DNA of 34,172 nucleotides from an uncultured Bacteroidales bacterium (GCA_900318175.1 ONJQ01000026.1:1-34172), one strand, 5' to 3'; shown: positions 6,571 to 16,915, counted from the first letter of the stretch. Notes: a model not told the origin generated them from the letters alone. Translations and numbers: made by a program.

Positions 6571-9276
6571 ATGACTCCAGAAGAAAAAGCGAGAATCAAG
6601 ATTGACCAGATGTTTGATGATGCTGGCTGGAAGGTGGTTGACAGGGATTTCTATTCGCCAACCCTCACCGCTGCCGCTATCCGCGAAGGTCTCTTGAACT
6701 GCAATAGAGAAGCCGACTACTTCTTGTTTATCAATGGTATGGCCGTCGGGGTTCTGGAAGCAAAACGTAAAGAAAAGGATGTAACCGATAGCGAGGTATG
6801 TGAACAGGCCGAGATGTATGCCCGAAGCGTTCCAAATTATTATAAGGCTTATTCCCGTCCGTTGCCTATCATCTATCAATCGAATGGCGAAGAAACATAT
6901 TTCCGTGACTTCCGGGATGAAAAGGGAGAACTTATCAAGATCAATCGCATCCATACCCCTAAAGAAATTGTGAAGATGCTGGACATCGATGATCCCTACG
7001 CGGGATTGCCAACCTTGAAGGAGAAAGGTTTACGCGATTGCCAGTATGAGGCCATCACGGAACTTGAGGGCAGTTTCCGCGCTGGACAAAAACGTGCCTT
7101 GATAGTATTGGCTACTGGTGCTGGTAAAACATACACTGCCTGTTTGGCTTCCTATCGCTTCTTGGCATTCACACCGATGAAACGCATCCTCTTCCTGGTT
7201 GACCGTAACAATCTTGGCAAACAGGCAGAAGGCGAGTTCGGGATGTTTCGTCTGACAGAGAATGGCGACCCGTTCAACACCATTTATACGGTGAATCGCC
7301 TGAAGTCAGCCGAAGTGCCGTCCGATAGCAACGTGGTCATATCCACCATCCAGCGTCTTTTCTCTCTCCTCACAGGGAAAGAAATAGTCGATAATGATGA
7401 TGACGATGAAGACACCGCGACAGGAGAAGTGCAGTTGCCTGGAAACATCACCCTTCCTCCTGACTTCTTCGACCTGATTATCATCGACGAGTGCCACCGT
7501 TCCATCTATGGCAACTGGAAAAAAGTGTTGGATTATTTCCACACAGCCAAGATGATAGGGCTGACGGCGACCCCTGTTCCTGAAACAAAGGCTTTCTTCA
7601 ATAACAACATTGTGGTCAATTACACGTTGGAGCAATCCATCGTGGATGGCGTGAATGTGGATGCCCGCGTTTATCGCATCAAGACGGAGGCCACAGAGAA
7701 CGGTGGAGCCATCTTGAAAGGCGCCAAACTGAGACGGATGACACGATACACGGGCAAGGTGGAAACCATCCGCAACGAGGAGTCGAAGAACTACACTAAA
7801 GAGGAGCTGAACCGCTGTATCATAAATCCAGCGCAAATCAAGCTCGTGCTGGAAACCTATCGCGATGCTGTCTATACTGAGATGTTCACCGACCCTCAGC
7901 GTGAAACGAATATGGACTATCTGCCCAAGACGCTCATTTTCGCGCTGAACGAAATCCACGCCAACAATATCGTGACTATTGCAAAGGAAGTGTTTGGCCG
8001 AACAGACGACAAGTTTGTACAGAAGATTACCTACTCCTCGGGCGACAGCAACGAGTTGATTCGTCAGTTCCGCAACGATAAGGAATTCCGTATAGCGGTC
8101 ACCTGCACGCTGGTGGCAACGGGTACGGATGTGAAACCGCTTGAAGTGTTGATATTCATGCGCGATGTGGCTTCCGAGCCGCTTTATATCCAGATGAAGG
8201 GTCGCGGAGTGCGCACTATTGGCGACGACCAGTTGCGCAACGTCACACCCAATGCCTTTAGCAAGGATTGCTTCTTTCTCGTAGATGCCGTAGGCGTGAC
8301 CGAGAGCCATAAGACAGTAACAAGTCCAAGCTCTGGTGAAACCGAGCAAAATGTCACGCTGAAGCGGCTGTTGGAGTTGTTGGCTCACGGCAACGTGAAC
8401 GACGACTATCTCCGCTTGATTGCTGCCAAACTCGCACGTATCTACAACAAGTGCAATGACAAACAGCGTGAAGAGTTTGAAATAATGGCCCACAGCAGTA
8501 TGCAGGAGATTTCGGCTGCCATCTTCGATGCTTTGGAGAAAAACACATTGCCTCCATACGAAAGCATTGATGAGCCGAATCTTGAACGCAAAGGGTTGGT
8601 GGCTCCGCTGACACATCACCCCGAAGCGCGTCACTATCTGCTTATCCTTGCGGCTGGCTTTGTGGAAACGCTTATGCCTGGCGAAGACCAGCTGATTTCC
8701 AAAGGATTCTCAGTAGAGGAAGCAAAGGAACTTACTTCGGCTTTTGAGAGTTACTGCGATGAACACCAGGACGAGATAGAGGCACTTCGTATGATATACA
8801 ACAGCGAGGGTGAGCCTCTGACCTACGATATTCTGAAAGACTTGGAGAACAAGCTGAAGATGGCCAACAACCGCTTCCAGTCGACCCGCATCTGGAACTC
8901 GTATGCCATTGTGAACCCCAATTCCGTCAAGAAGCATACTACCAAAGAAGAAAAAGAGGCGCTCACCAATATCATTCAGCTGGTACGTTTCGCCAACCAT
9001 CAAATAGAGAAGCTGGAAAGCCTATACCCATTGGCACAGCAGCGCTTTAACCTGTGGTATGGTCAGATGCAGCGCACGGTGACAGAATCTCAGATAGCCA
9101 TCATCCGGCAGGTAGTGGATTATATCGCTTCCAACGGAGCCTGCACCATCAAGGACATCATCGACGACGACAAGACGCGTGCCGCCCAGCTTATCAAGGC
9201 TTTTGGCGGTAAGCAGCAGGCCGACGAGGCCCTTGTGTCACTCTCGAAATTCTTACTTTACAGAAAAACAGCATAA
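6571..9276 (+). CDS. hsdR: Type I restriction enzyme R subunit (EcoEI-like HsdR)
   Basis: The protein has 901 residues, within the range of EcoEI-type HsdR subunits. The N-terminal PD-(D/E)xK nuclease domain shows Asp49 (EADYF), then Glu63-Ala-Lys65 (GVLEAKRK). The superfamily 2 translocase domain follows: Walker A ATGAGKT at 181-187, DECH at 306-309, motif III GLTATPVP at about 330-337, then the second RecA-like domain with VATGTDVKPLEVLIFM and QMKGRGVRT (arginine finger region). The C-terminal 300 residues match the helical EcoEI_R C-terminal region that docks on the methylase. It translocates and cuts DNA that lacks the host methylation. All motifs are intact. The coding DNA is less GC-rich than the flanking genes, consistent with acquisition by transfer. 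hsdM starts 6 bases after its stop. Confidence 0.97.
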   Translation: MTPEEKARIKIDQMFDDAGWKVVDRDFYSPTLTAAAIREGLLNCNREADYFLFINGMAVGVLEAKRKEKDVTDSEVCEQAEMYARSVPNYYKAYSRPLPIIYQSNGEETYFRDFRDEKGELIKINRIHTPKEIVKMLDIDDPYAGLPTLKEKGLRDCQYEAITELEGSFRAGQKRALIVLATGAGKTYTACLASYRFLAFTPMKRILFLVDRNNLGKQAEGEFGMFRLTENGDPFNTIYTVNRLKSAEVPSDSNVVISTIQRLFSLLTGKEIVDNDDDDEDTATGEVQLPGNITLPPDFFDLIIIDECHRSIYGNWKKVLDYFHTAKMIGLTATPVPETKAFFNNNIVVNYTLEQSIVDGVNVDARVYRIKTEATENGGAILKGAKLRRMTRYTGKVETIRNEESKNYTKEELNRCIINPAQIKLVLETYRDAVYTEMFTDPQRETNMDYLPKTLIFALNEIHANNIVTIAKEVFGRTDDKFVQKITYSSGDSNELIRQFRNDKEFRIAVTCTLVATGTDVKPLEVLIFMRDVASEPLYIQMKGRGVRTIGDDQLRNVTPNAFSKDCFFLVDAVGVTESHKTVTSPSSGETEQNVTLKRLLELLAHGNVNDDYLRLIAAKLARIYNKCNDKQREEFEIMAHSSMQEISAAIFDALEKNTLPPYESIDEPNLERKGLVAPLTHHPEARHYLLILAAGFVETLMPGEDQLISKGFSVEEAKELTSAFESYCDEHQDEIEALRMIYNSEGEPLTYDILKDLENKLKMANNRFQSTRIWNSYAIVNPNSVKKHTTKEEKEALTNIIQLVRFANHQIEKLESLYPLAQQRFNLWYGQMQRTVTESQIAIIRQVVDYIASNGACTIKDIIDDDKTRAAQLIKAFGGKQQADEALVSLSKFLLYRKTA

Positions 9277-10936
<1,660 letters not shown>

Positions 10937-10940
<4 letters not shown>

Positions 10941-10987
10941 CTTAGTCACTTAACTTAGTCACTAATCAAAATAAGTGACCAAGTTAA
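10937..10987. promoter_or_regulatory. Direct plus inverted repeats before hsdS (candidate operator or attenuator)
   Basis: TTAACTTAGTCACT occurs twice with a 13-bp period (10937-10950 and 10950-10963). Its inverse, AGTGACCAAGTTAA, follows at 10974-10987 with a single mismatch and a 10-nt loop. The structure begins on the winged-helix stop codon and ends 12 bases before the hsdS ATG. It has no T run, so it is not a standard terminator. It could bind a regulator or fold over the hsdS translation start. Confidence 0.7.
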
Positions 10988-10999
10988 AAATGATTGTTT

Positions 11000-12397
11000 A
11001 TGGACACAAAGAAACTACGCCAGAAGATACTCGACCTCGCCATTCGTGGCAAGCTCGTTCCCCAAGACCCCAACGACGAGCCTGCCTCCCTGTTGCTGGA
11101 GCGCATCCGTGCTGAGAAAGAACGCCTCATCAAAGAAGGAAAGATAAAACGGAGCAAGAAGACAGCTGAAGATAATAAGATTGAAGCACCGTTTGAAATA
11201 CCTGAGAGTTGGGTATGGGTAAGACTGGAAGACTTTGTTATGGCAATAACAGATGGAGATCACCAACCTCCTCCCCAGTCTAAAACTGGTATTCCATTTC
11301 TTGTTATTTCCGATGTGAATACAGGTGTAATCAATTTTAGTCATGCACGTTTCGTTTCGGAAGAATACTACTATAATCTTCCTGCTATTAGACAAGCTAC
11401 TAAGGGTGATATCTTATTTACAGTAACAGGTTCATATGGAATTACAATTCTTGTTAACACAGAACAAGAATTCTGTTTTCAACGACATATTGGACTAGTA
11501 AAAACTATAAATTGTTCTAAATGGATAACTATAGTTCTGCAGTCCGATTACGTGCACAAATATTGTGATAAAGTTGCTACTGGTACAGCTCAGAAAACCG
11601 TATCTTTGAGTTATCTACGGGATTTAATGATTCCTATTCCTCCTTATCAGGAACAGAAACGTATCGCAAGCGAAATCGAACGTTGGTTTTCTGTGATTGA
11701 TGAATTGGAGAGCAATGAGGATGATTTGTTGAAGGCTATCGATAAAGCAAAGTCCAAAATTCTCGACCTCGCCATTCACGGTAAACTTGTACCCCAAGAC
11801 CCCAACGACGAACCCGCCATAGAACTCTTAAAGCGCATCAACCCCAAGTTTGAACCTTGCGATGTGGAGGATTGTCCATATGCGATTCCGTCAAGTTGGG
11901 AGTGGACAACCATAGGAATGAGCTCAAAATACAAATCGGCATCGATAGACCCGTCAAAGTATAAAGATCAAGACTTTGAACTTTATAGTGTTCCTTCTTT
12001 TGAAACTGGGATGCCTGAGGCAGTAAAAGGATCCTTGATTTCTTCATCCAAAAAGATAGTGAAAGAAGGAGATGTTTTGGTATGTAAGATAAACCCTCAT
12101 CTAAATAGGATATGGATAGTAGAACACCACAATAAAGATTTGCAATGTATTGCTTCTTCTGAGTGGATTATTTTCAGAAATAGGGATATTGATTCGCAGT
12201 ATCTCATGAGGTGTTTTTCTTCTTCGTACTTTTTGCATTTAATGTTATCAAATGTAAGTGGTGTTGGTGGTTCACTTATGAGAGCGCAACCCGCTTCTGT
12301 TGAAAAATATCTTTTTCCTCTTCCTCCTCTTGCAGAACAGAAACGCATAGTGGCGAAGATAGAAGAAGTATTTAAGGCAATTGACGAATTATCCTGA
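11000..12397 (+). CDS. hsdS: Type I restriction-modification system S (specificity) subunit
   Basis: The protein has 465 residues from ATG 11000; an in-frame TTG at 10994 is less likely. It has the usual tandem architecture. A conserved N-terminal helix (KILDLAIRGKLVPQDPNDEPA) precedes target-recognition domain 1 (starting IPESWVWVRLEDF, ending IPIPPYQEQKRIASEIE). A central helical spacer repeats the first helix almost exactly (KILDLAIHGKLVPQDPNDEPA). Domain 2 (IPSSWEWTTIG...FPLPPLAEQKRIVAKIE) follows with a short C-terminal helix. Each domain reads one half of a bipartite target. The recognition domains are much more AT-rich than the conserved repeats, a sign of domain exchange. The 3' end overlaps the convergent Mrr-like gene by 26 bases. 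Confidence 0.97.
   Translation: MDTKKLRQKILDLAIRGKLVPQDPNDEPASLLLERIRAEKERLIKEGKIKRSKKTAEDNKIEAPFEIPESWVWVRLEDFVMAITDGDHQPPPQSKTGIPFLVISDVNTGVINFSHARFVSEEYYYNLPAIRQATKGDILFTVTGSYGITILVNTEQEFCFQRHIGLVKTINCSKWITIVLQSDYVHKYCDKVATGTAQKTVSLSYLRDLMIPIPPYQEQKRIASEIERWFSVIDELESNEDDLLKAIDKAKSKILDLAIHGKLVPQDPNDEPAIELLKRINPKFEPCDVEDCPYAIPSSWEWTTIGMSSKYKSASIDPSKYKDQDFELYSVPSFETGMPEAVKGSLISSSKKIVKEGDVLVCKINPHLNRIWIVEHHNKDLQCIASSEWIIFRNRDIDSQYLMRCFSSSYFLHLMLSNVSGVGGSLMRAQPASVEKYLFPLPPLAEQKRIVAKIEEVFKAIDELS
11030..11086 (+). repeat. hsdS internal conserved repeat, copy 1
   Basis: This 57-bp segment encodes LDLAIRGKLVPQDPNDEPA. It is almost identical to 11762-11818 and 732 bp upstream of it, in the same orientation and reading frame. 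Confidence 0.9.
11762..11818 (+). repeat. hsdS internal conserved repeat, copy 2
   Basis: This is the partner of 11030-11086, with only a few silent or conservative base differences. Recombination between the copies would delete exactly one recognition domain in frame. Confidence 0.9.
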
Positions 12398-13220
12398 TGC
12401 CAGGATCTTCTCCAAAGGCATCTTTTAGAATGGCCTTTACAAAGCCTTCGGCATCGATGGTGATGTTCTGCTGCTGGTCTTCTGTCTCGTAAGTGTATTT
12501 GATTTCGAGTATTTTTACAAGTCCCCAATAAGCGGTTTTTACATAGGCATCATCGAATGGGAATACAAATGGAAAAGCATCTGTGGGATGGTCGGGAGTC
12601 TGTTGCTCCAACAAATTCAACGTGGTGATTTCTTTGCCCTCGGCATCGCGGATAACCCAATCGGCAAGTTCTAATGGAATATGAGAGGCATTGCTCCAAT
12701 TGTATTCGTGAGTAAAGCTTATCATATCCATCCTGCGCTTGTATTCAGGAATAGCAATATTGTGATCTTTTGCCCATTGTTCGTCAACTGCAAAAAGAGT
12801 ACTTCGTTTTTCTATATGGAAATCGAGTGCCATATTCCCAATAAAGGTTTCTCCGACTTCGGGCTCTCGCAACTCCTGAAGCGAAATTCCGCACTCCTTT
12901 GCATACAGCTTTGCCCCGCTCTGGAATCCTTTCTTGGATACCATTATGCCCTCAACACCATCCAAATCTATCAAAACACCATTGAAAGCACACACCTTCT
13001 CTTTTGGCACGTGTTTGCTGTAATTTTTACATTCTATAGCCACCCGGTGTTTTATCCCATCATTTTCGTACTCCCAATAGACATCAATCTGGTGTTTGCA
13101 ACCCGACCGGCCTTCCAACTTAATATTGTGCTGGACATTCGCAATATTAGGGTGTCGGCAGTTCAGCAATTGCTGGTAAACCTCCTGCGTAAAACGCTCG
13201 TATTCAGTGTTGGGATTCAT
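12372..13220 (-). CDS. Mrr-like restriction endonuclease-fold protein
   Basis: The protein has 282 residues. The longer upstream frame is rejected because the -7 promoter element (13247-13254) lies inside it; ATG 13220 is 26 bases after that element. Residues 44-115 show a PD-(D/E)xK core: Asp46 (HQIDVYWE), then Glu63-Cys-Lys65 (VAIECKNY), then Lys73-Glu-Lys75 and GIMVSKKGFQSGAKLYAKECGI. This is the layout of the Mrr/type IV restriction endonuclease family (IDV...ECKN...GA...A...GI). The C-terminal 170 residues are unassigned and could hold a target-sensing domain. It is convergent with hsdS and overlaps it by 26 bases. Cleavage of modified or foreign DNA is the likely role, inferred from fold and location. 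Confidence 0.8.
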   Translation of the reverse strand: MNPNTEYERFTQEVYQQLLNCRHPNIANVQHNIKLEGRSGCKHQIDVYWEYENDGIKHRVAIECKNYSKHVPKEKVCAFNGVLIDLDGVEGIMVSKKGFQSGAKLYAKECGISLQELREPEVGETFIGNMALDFHIEKRSTLFAVDEQWAKDHNIAIPEYKRRMDMISFTHEYNWSNASHIPLELADWVIRDAEGKEITTLNLLEQQTPDHPTDAFPFVFPFDDAYVKTAYWGLVKILEIKYTYETEDQQQNITIDAEGFVKAILKDAFGEDPGIRIIRQLP

Positions 13221-13246
13221 TGCAATAGTAATTATTAATCGAAGAG

Positions 13247-13254
13247 CAAAGGTA
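13247..13254 (-). promoter_or_regulatory. -7 promoter element of the Mrr-like gene
   Basis: On the minus strand this reads TACCTTTG, an exact TAnnTTTG match, 26 bases before the ATG at 13220. It fixes the start choice for the gene. Confidence 0.75.
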
Positions 13255-13639
13255 CAACTTTTTTGCGAAACATAAAAAAAGAACCACCAAACACCTGTTC
13301 CGTAACAATTAACGGACACTTTTCGGCAATTTTTTTTATTATGATGTGAACATAATGTAAGGAGGAGGGACGGGGCTACTGTGCCTGTGTGTTGTTTTTT
13401 TAACCTAAACAGTCATTGGAATTAAGGTACACGTTGACATGAATCATTAATGGAGTGGTGTGTGTGAGGATGGAAAAGGATGGTATGGGTCTCTGCGGGA
13501 TAAATGAAGAAACTTGTGTGTGTCACGGATACGAAGATGTTTTATTGGAAGCAACATTGTTTATCTTTGCAGTCGGAACAGAGTACAGACATTATGCGTA
13601 GGATGGTTCTATTTCAGAAAGTTCTTTGACAGATTGGAT
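13255..13639. other. Gene-free spacer with an orphan plus-strand -7 element
   Basis: No credible coding region was seen. A plus-strand TATCTTTG lies at 13563-13570. It points toward the 3' end of queG, which is encoded on the other strand, and has no open frame longer than a few codons close downstream. The rest is unremarkable AT-rich sequence. No clear terminator for queG was found here. Confidence 0.45.
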
Positions 13640-14575
13640 TTAGGTTTCTTGTTGCTTTTGGTTTCTCAGCCACTGGGAGTGGCGTATGCGGTTTAGGGAT
13701 GAATGCTTGGCAAAGTGTTTGAAGGTGGCTGGGTCCGCGTCGGCAAGGGCTTCTAACTGTGCTTTGCGCTCGTCGGTGAGGGTGAAGCGTGCAGGTGCCG
13801 CTTGATTGTAGGGGCAGACGAGTTGGCAGCAGTCGCAGCCGAAGGCATAGCCGGAGAGGTGTATCTGGGGTGGCAGGGTTTCTGCGCGGTTTTCGATGGT
13901 GTGGTAGGAGGCGCAGCAGCGGGCGTTGAGCAGGGGAATGGTTGAATGGGTTAATTTGTTAATGCTTGAATGCGTTAGTGCTTTATTAGGGCAGGCGTCG
14001 ATACAGGCGTGGCAGTTGCCGCAGCGGTTCTCAATCGGCTTGTCGTAGAGGTCGGCAGGGGAGGTGGTGACAAGCTCGCCGATAAAGCAGTAGCTGCCCA
14101 GCGTGGGGTTGATGAGGAGGGTGTTGCGTCCTATCCACCCCAGCCCGGCACGGGCGGCCCAGAGTTTGTCGCTGATGGGAGCCGTGTCCACACAGGGACG
14201 TGCCTCGAAGTCGGGATAATGCGTGCGGAGGGAGGAAATGAACTGGTAGAGCATCCGTTTGACACGCTGGTGATAGTCTTCGCCATAGGCATATTGGGCA
14301 ATGCGGGCAGGCCCTTCCATGCGGCGCGAGGGTTTATAGCCCAACAGGACAGAGATGACGGTGCGGGCACCAGGGTGGAGCACCCGCGGGTCGGTGCGGA
14401 GGTCGCGGTATTGCTCCATATAGTGCATGTCGGCATGAAAGCCGTGTGCAATCCATTCGTCAAGGTGGAATTCCTCCGGGGTCAACGCTGTAGCTTCAGC
14501 CAGGCCACAGGCGTCGAATCCCACGGTGGCGGCGACGGCCTTGACAACCGACGAGGAGAGGGTGGGGGAGTCCAC
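13640..14575 (-). CDS. queG: Epoxyqueuosine reductase
   Basis: The protein has 311 residues. It reduces epoxyqueuosine to queuosine at the wobble base of tRNAs with a GUN anticodon, using cobalamin and two [4Fe-4S] clusters in the cytoplasm. Motifs: the N-terminal G-F-D-A-C-G-L-A, ARTVISVLLGY, VDTAPISDK with the expected catalytic Asp130, and AARAGLGWIGRNTLLI. The ferredoxin-like cluster motif is CGNCHACIDACP (Cys185, 188, 191, 195) and the second is CDCCQLVCPYN (247-254). An odd 14-residue stretch (residues 201-214, THSSINKLTHSTIP) sits between the first cluster motif and the usual L-x-A-R-C segment. It is the last gene of a nadC-led operon, 3 bases after the methyltransferase gene. Confidence 0.95.
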   Translation of the reverse strand: MDSPTLSSSVVKAVAATVGFDACGLAEATALTPEEFHLDEWIAHGFHADMHYMEQYRDLRTDPRVLHPGARTVISVLLGYKPSRRMEGPARIAQYAYGEDYHQRVKRMLYQFISSLRTHYPDFEARPCVDTAPISDKLWAARAGLGWIGRNTLLINPTLGSYCFIGELVTTSPADLYDKPIENRCGNCHACIDACPNKALTHSSINKLTHSTIPLLNARCCASYHTIENRAETLPPQIHLSGYAFGCDCCQLVCPYNQAAPARFTLTDERKAQLEALADADPATFKHFAKHSSLNRIRHSQWLRNQKQQET

Positions 14576-14578
14576 GGT

Positions 14579-15850
14579 CTATTCGTTTTCAGGCAGGGAG
14601 TCTTCGGGTTCGGAAGACTCGTGTGGGGCGGCGTTCTCGGCACGATTCTCCTTGAGGCTGCCTTCGAAGAGTTCGAACTGGAGGAAACGGCAGTCGAGCT
14701 GGCCGTTGAGGAGGGGTATTTTCTTGGAGGGTTTGAGCCCGATGTGCTTCAGGGCTTCGAAGTCACTGCTGATAAGCCACACCTCGCAGTCCTTGCCGTA
14801 TTTGCGCTTGAAGGTGTCGCCCAGTTGCTGGTACATGGCGTTGAGGTCCTCAATCTGTATGCGCTCGCCGTAGGGCGGGTTGGTGACAATGAGGGTGCGG
14901 CCTTCGGGGGGGTCTTGGTCCTCGAAGGAGCCGTTGAAGAGCATGACATCCTTGTGAAGCTTGGTGAACTGCAGGTTCTTCTCAGCCTGGGAAAGAACGG
15001 TGAGGTCTATGTCGTTGCCCCATATCTCGTGGTCAAAGTCGGTGGAGCCTATTTTGCGGTCTTCCTCTTGCTTGACGCTTTTCCATTCGCCGAGGTTGAA
15101 CTCCTTCCAGCGGCGGAAAGCAAAGCGGTCGCCGCGGTAGTACTGGGCGGGGATGTTCATGGCCATCATGGCAGCCTCAATGAGGAGGGTGCCGGAGCCA
15201 CACATGGGGTCGTAGAAGTTGGTGTCGCACTGCCAGCCGGTGAGTTTGATCATGCCAGCGGCAAGCACCTCGTTGATGGGGGCAAGGCCGACGGCCTGAC
15301 GGTAGCCGCGCTTATGGAGGGAGTCGCCACTGGAGTTGATGAGCAGGGTGACGTGGTTGTCGCGTATGTGGAGGTTGAATTTGTAGTCGGCATTCTCGGT
15401 GTCGATGGAGGGCCGTTGTCCGAAGTTGCGGCGGAAGCGGTCCACAATGGCATCCTTGGTTTTCAGGGCGGCATAGTAGGAATGGGTGAAGATGTCGCCG
15501 CTTGTGGTGCTGTCAATCATGAAGGTGCAGTCCACGTCGAGGATTTTTTCCCAACGGATGCGGTAAACCTGGTCGTAGAGTTCCTGCTCGTTGTTGGCTT
15601 CGAACTCAGCAAAAGGTTTGAGGATGGCCAGAGCGGTGCGGCAGGTGTAGTTGGCTCGATAGAGCAGCCGCATGTCGCCTTCGAAAAGGACTGCGCGGTT
15701 GATGCACTCGATGTTTTCGGCACCCATGGCGCGGAGCTCGTCGGCAAGAATTTCTTCAAGGCCCATCATGGTCTTGGCAACCATTCTGAATTTCTCTTTT
15801 GCGGTGTGCTTTACGGGTACGGCTTTGCCGTTTTGTTTCTGGATTATCAT
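14579..15850 (-). CDS. THUMP-domain 23S rRNA guanine-N2 methyltransferase (RlmL type)
   Basis: The protein has 423 residues. The N-terminal THUMP/ferredoxin-like region (about 22-180; K-T-M-M-G-L-E-E-I-L-A-D-E-L and RGYRQAVGLAP motifs) is followed by a Rossmann methyltransferase. SAM-binding motif I is DPMCGSGT at 214-221, the acidic loop is GNDID, and motif IV NPPYGER at 324-330 is diagnostic for N2-guanine RNA methyltransferases. It corresponds to the RlmL half only; the RlmK domain of the E. coli fusion is absent, as is usual outside Gammaproteobacteria. The last 30 residues are an acidic tail rich in Glu, Pro and Ser. It lies 11 bases after the YihY-like gene and 3 before queG. The precise target guanine is inferred from the family. 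Confidence 0.9.
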   Translation of the reverse strand: MIIQKQNGKAVPVKHTAKEKFRMVAKTMMGLEEILADELRAMGAENIECINRAVLFEGDMRLLYRANYTCRTALAILKPFAEFEANNEQELYDQVYRIRWEKILDVDCTFMIDSTTSGDIFTHSYYAALKTKDAIVDRFRRNFGQRPSIDTENADYKFNLHIRDNHVTLLINSSGDSLHKRGYRQAVGLAPINEVLAAGMIKLTGWQCDTNFYDPMCGSGTLLIEAAMMAMNIPAQYYRGDRFAFRRWKEFNLGEWKSVKQEEDRKIGSTDFDHEIWGNDIDLTVLSQAEKNLQFTKLHKDVMLFNGSFEDQDPPEGRTLIVTNPPYGERIQIEDLNAMYQQLGDTFKRKYGKDCEVWLISSDFEALKHIGLKPSKKIPLLNGQLDCRFLQFELFEGSLKENRAENAAPHESSEPEDSLPENE

Positions 15851-15861
15851 GGTCTTAGGGT

Positions 15862-16902
15862 TTAGTTTTGTATTGAGGTGTTAGGAGTGTTGTTTTCTTT
15901 GGGTGTTTGGTGTTTGCTGTGCCGGAGGGAGTAGTGGCGCGGGGTGCGTTGTGTTCTCAGTTCGCGTCCTGTGGCAATGGCCACGTTCAGTTCGTAGCCA
16001 AGCATGATAACGAAACTGTTGACGAGTAGCCACAGCATGATGAGGAGCAATGTGCCGATGGAGCCGTAGAGGAGGTTGTAGCGGTTGAAGTTGGCCAGAT
16101 AGACCTTGAATCCCCACGACAGGAGGATGAACATGATGGTGGCGAACATGGCTCCGGTGGAGAAGAATCCCACACGCTGTTTTTTCATGGGGATGACGTA
16201 ATAGATAATGCTGAGTGTGAGCAGGGCCATGCCTACAAGAATGACCCAACGCCCGATGCTGATGATGATGTGCGTGAACGAGCCCGGCACAAGGATGCCC
16301 TGGCGGAACAGCCATACCAGGATGGTCTTGTAGCCTATAATCAGCACCAACACCAGTACCAACATGATGTACAGCAGAAACACCAGCGCGATGCAGATGA
16401 TGTACTGCACCACAATTGAGCGTTGCTCGCTGTGCCGGTCGGCAAAATAGGACATCATGCTGCTCAATCCGTTGGCCGCAAAGATGACGGAAGCGGCTGA
16501 GCCGATGGAAAGGAGACTGGTGTGCTTGTGTCCCATGACGTCGTTGATAGTGTTGGCAATGGGACCGTAGATTTTCTCTGGAACAATGAGTTGCAGCTCG
16601 TACAGCAACTCGTCCTGCAGCCCGTTGAAAGGCAGGAAAGCAATAAGGGTAAAGATGAAAATGAGCAGTGGAGGCAGTGCCGAGAGGAAAGAGAATGCCA
16701 GTCCCTTCGATGCGCGCCATAGGTCGCCGTTGAAGATGCCGCGCCACAGGTAGCTGACCACGTCGTACAGCGGCACTCCCTGGCTGCGGGGCAGTGAAAT
16801 GCGGTGCACCATCACCCGCGTCTTGCGCACCGTGCGGCTGTGCACAACGCGCTCTCCCACCTTGTGGAATCGGTCAACCATTTTATTGCTGCGGGCGTTC
16901 AC
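15862..16902 (-). CDS. YihY/BrkB family inner-membrane protein
   Basis: The protein has 346 residues. A basic, soluble N-terminal segment (about 1-55) is followed by six predicted membrane helices. They carry the family pattern AFSFLSALPPLLIFIFTLI, the middle A-A-S-V-I-F-A-A-N-G-L-S-S-M-M, the GSFTHIII and WGFKVYLANFNRYNLLYGSIGTLLLIMLWL regions (read in parts), and a C-terminal E-L-N. This is the UPF0761/YihY family, formerly misnamed ribonuclease BN; the transport or envelope role is not established. The C-terminal tail is rich in Arg, His, Thr and Asn and is cytoplasmic by inference. It sits between nadC (13 bases upstream) and the methyltransferase gene (11 bases downstream) in one operon. 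Confidence 0.88.
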   Translation of the reverse strand: MNARSNKMVDRFHKVGERVVHSRTVRKTRVMVHRISLPRSQGVPLYDVVSYLWRGIFNGDLWRASKGLAFSFLSALPPLLIFIFTLIAFLPFNGLQDELLYELQLIVPEKIYGPIANTINDVMGHKHTSLLSIGSAASVIFAANGLSSMMSYFADRHSEQRSIVVQYIICIALVFLLYIMLVLVLVLIIGYKTILVWLFRQGILVPGSFTHIIISIGRWVILVGMALLTLSIIYYVIPMKKQRVGFFSTGAMFATIMFILLSWGFKVYLANFNRYNLLYGSIGTLLLIMLWLLVNSFVIMLGYELNVAIATGRELRTQRTPRHYSLRHSKHQTPKENNTPNTSIQN

Positions 16903-16915
16903 TGCGGGCTGTGGC

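Noticed and set aside
13221-13319. N-terminal extension of the Mrr-like gene
   Set aside because: The extension contains the -7 promoter element and reads as non-conserved Phe/Trp-rich sequence, so ATG 13220 is the better start.
13514-13696. Plus-strand 60-codon frame after the orphan promoter element region
   Set aside because: It starts upstream of the -7 element and runs into queG antisense; composition is not protein-like.
14009-15865. Plus-strand open frame of 618 codons
   Set aside because: It is antisense to queG and the RlmL-type gene, both supported by full family motifs. Its composition (Val/Gly/Glu-rich, no motifs) is that of a GC-rich shadow frame.
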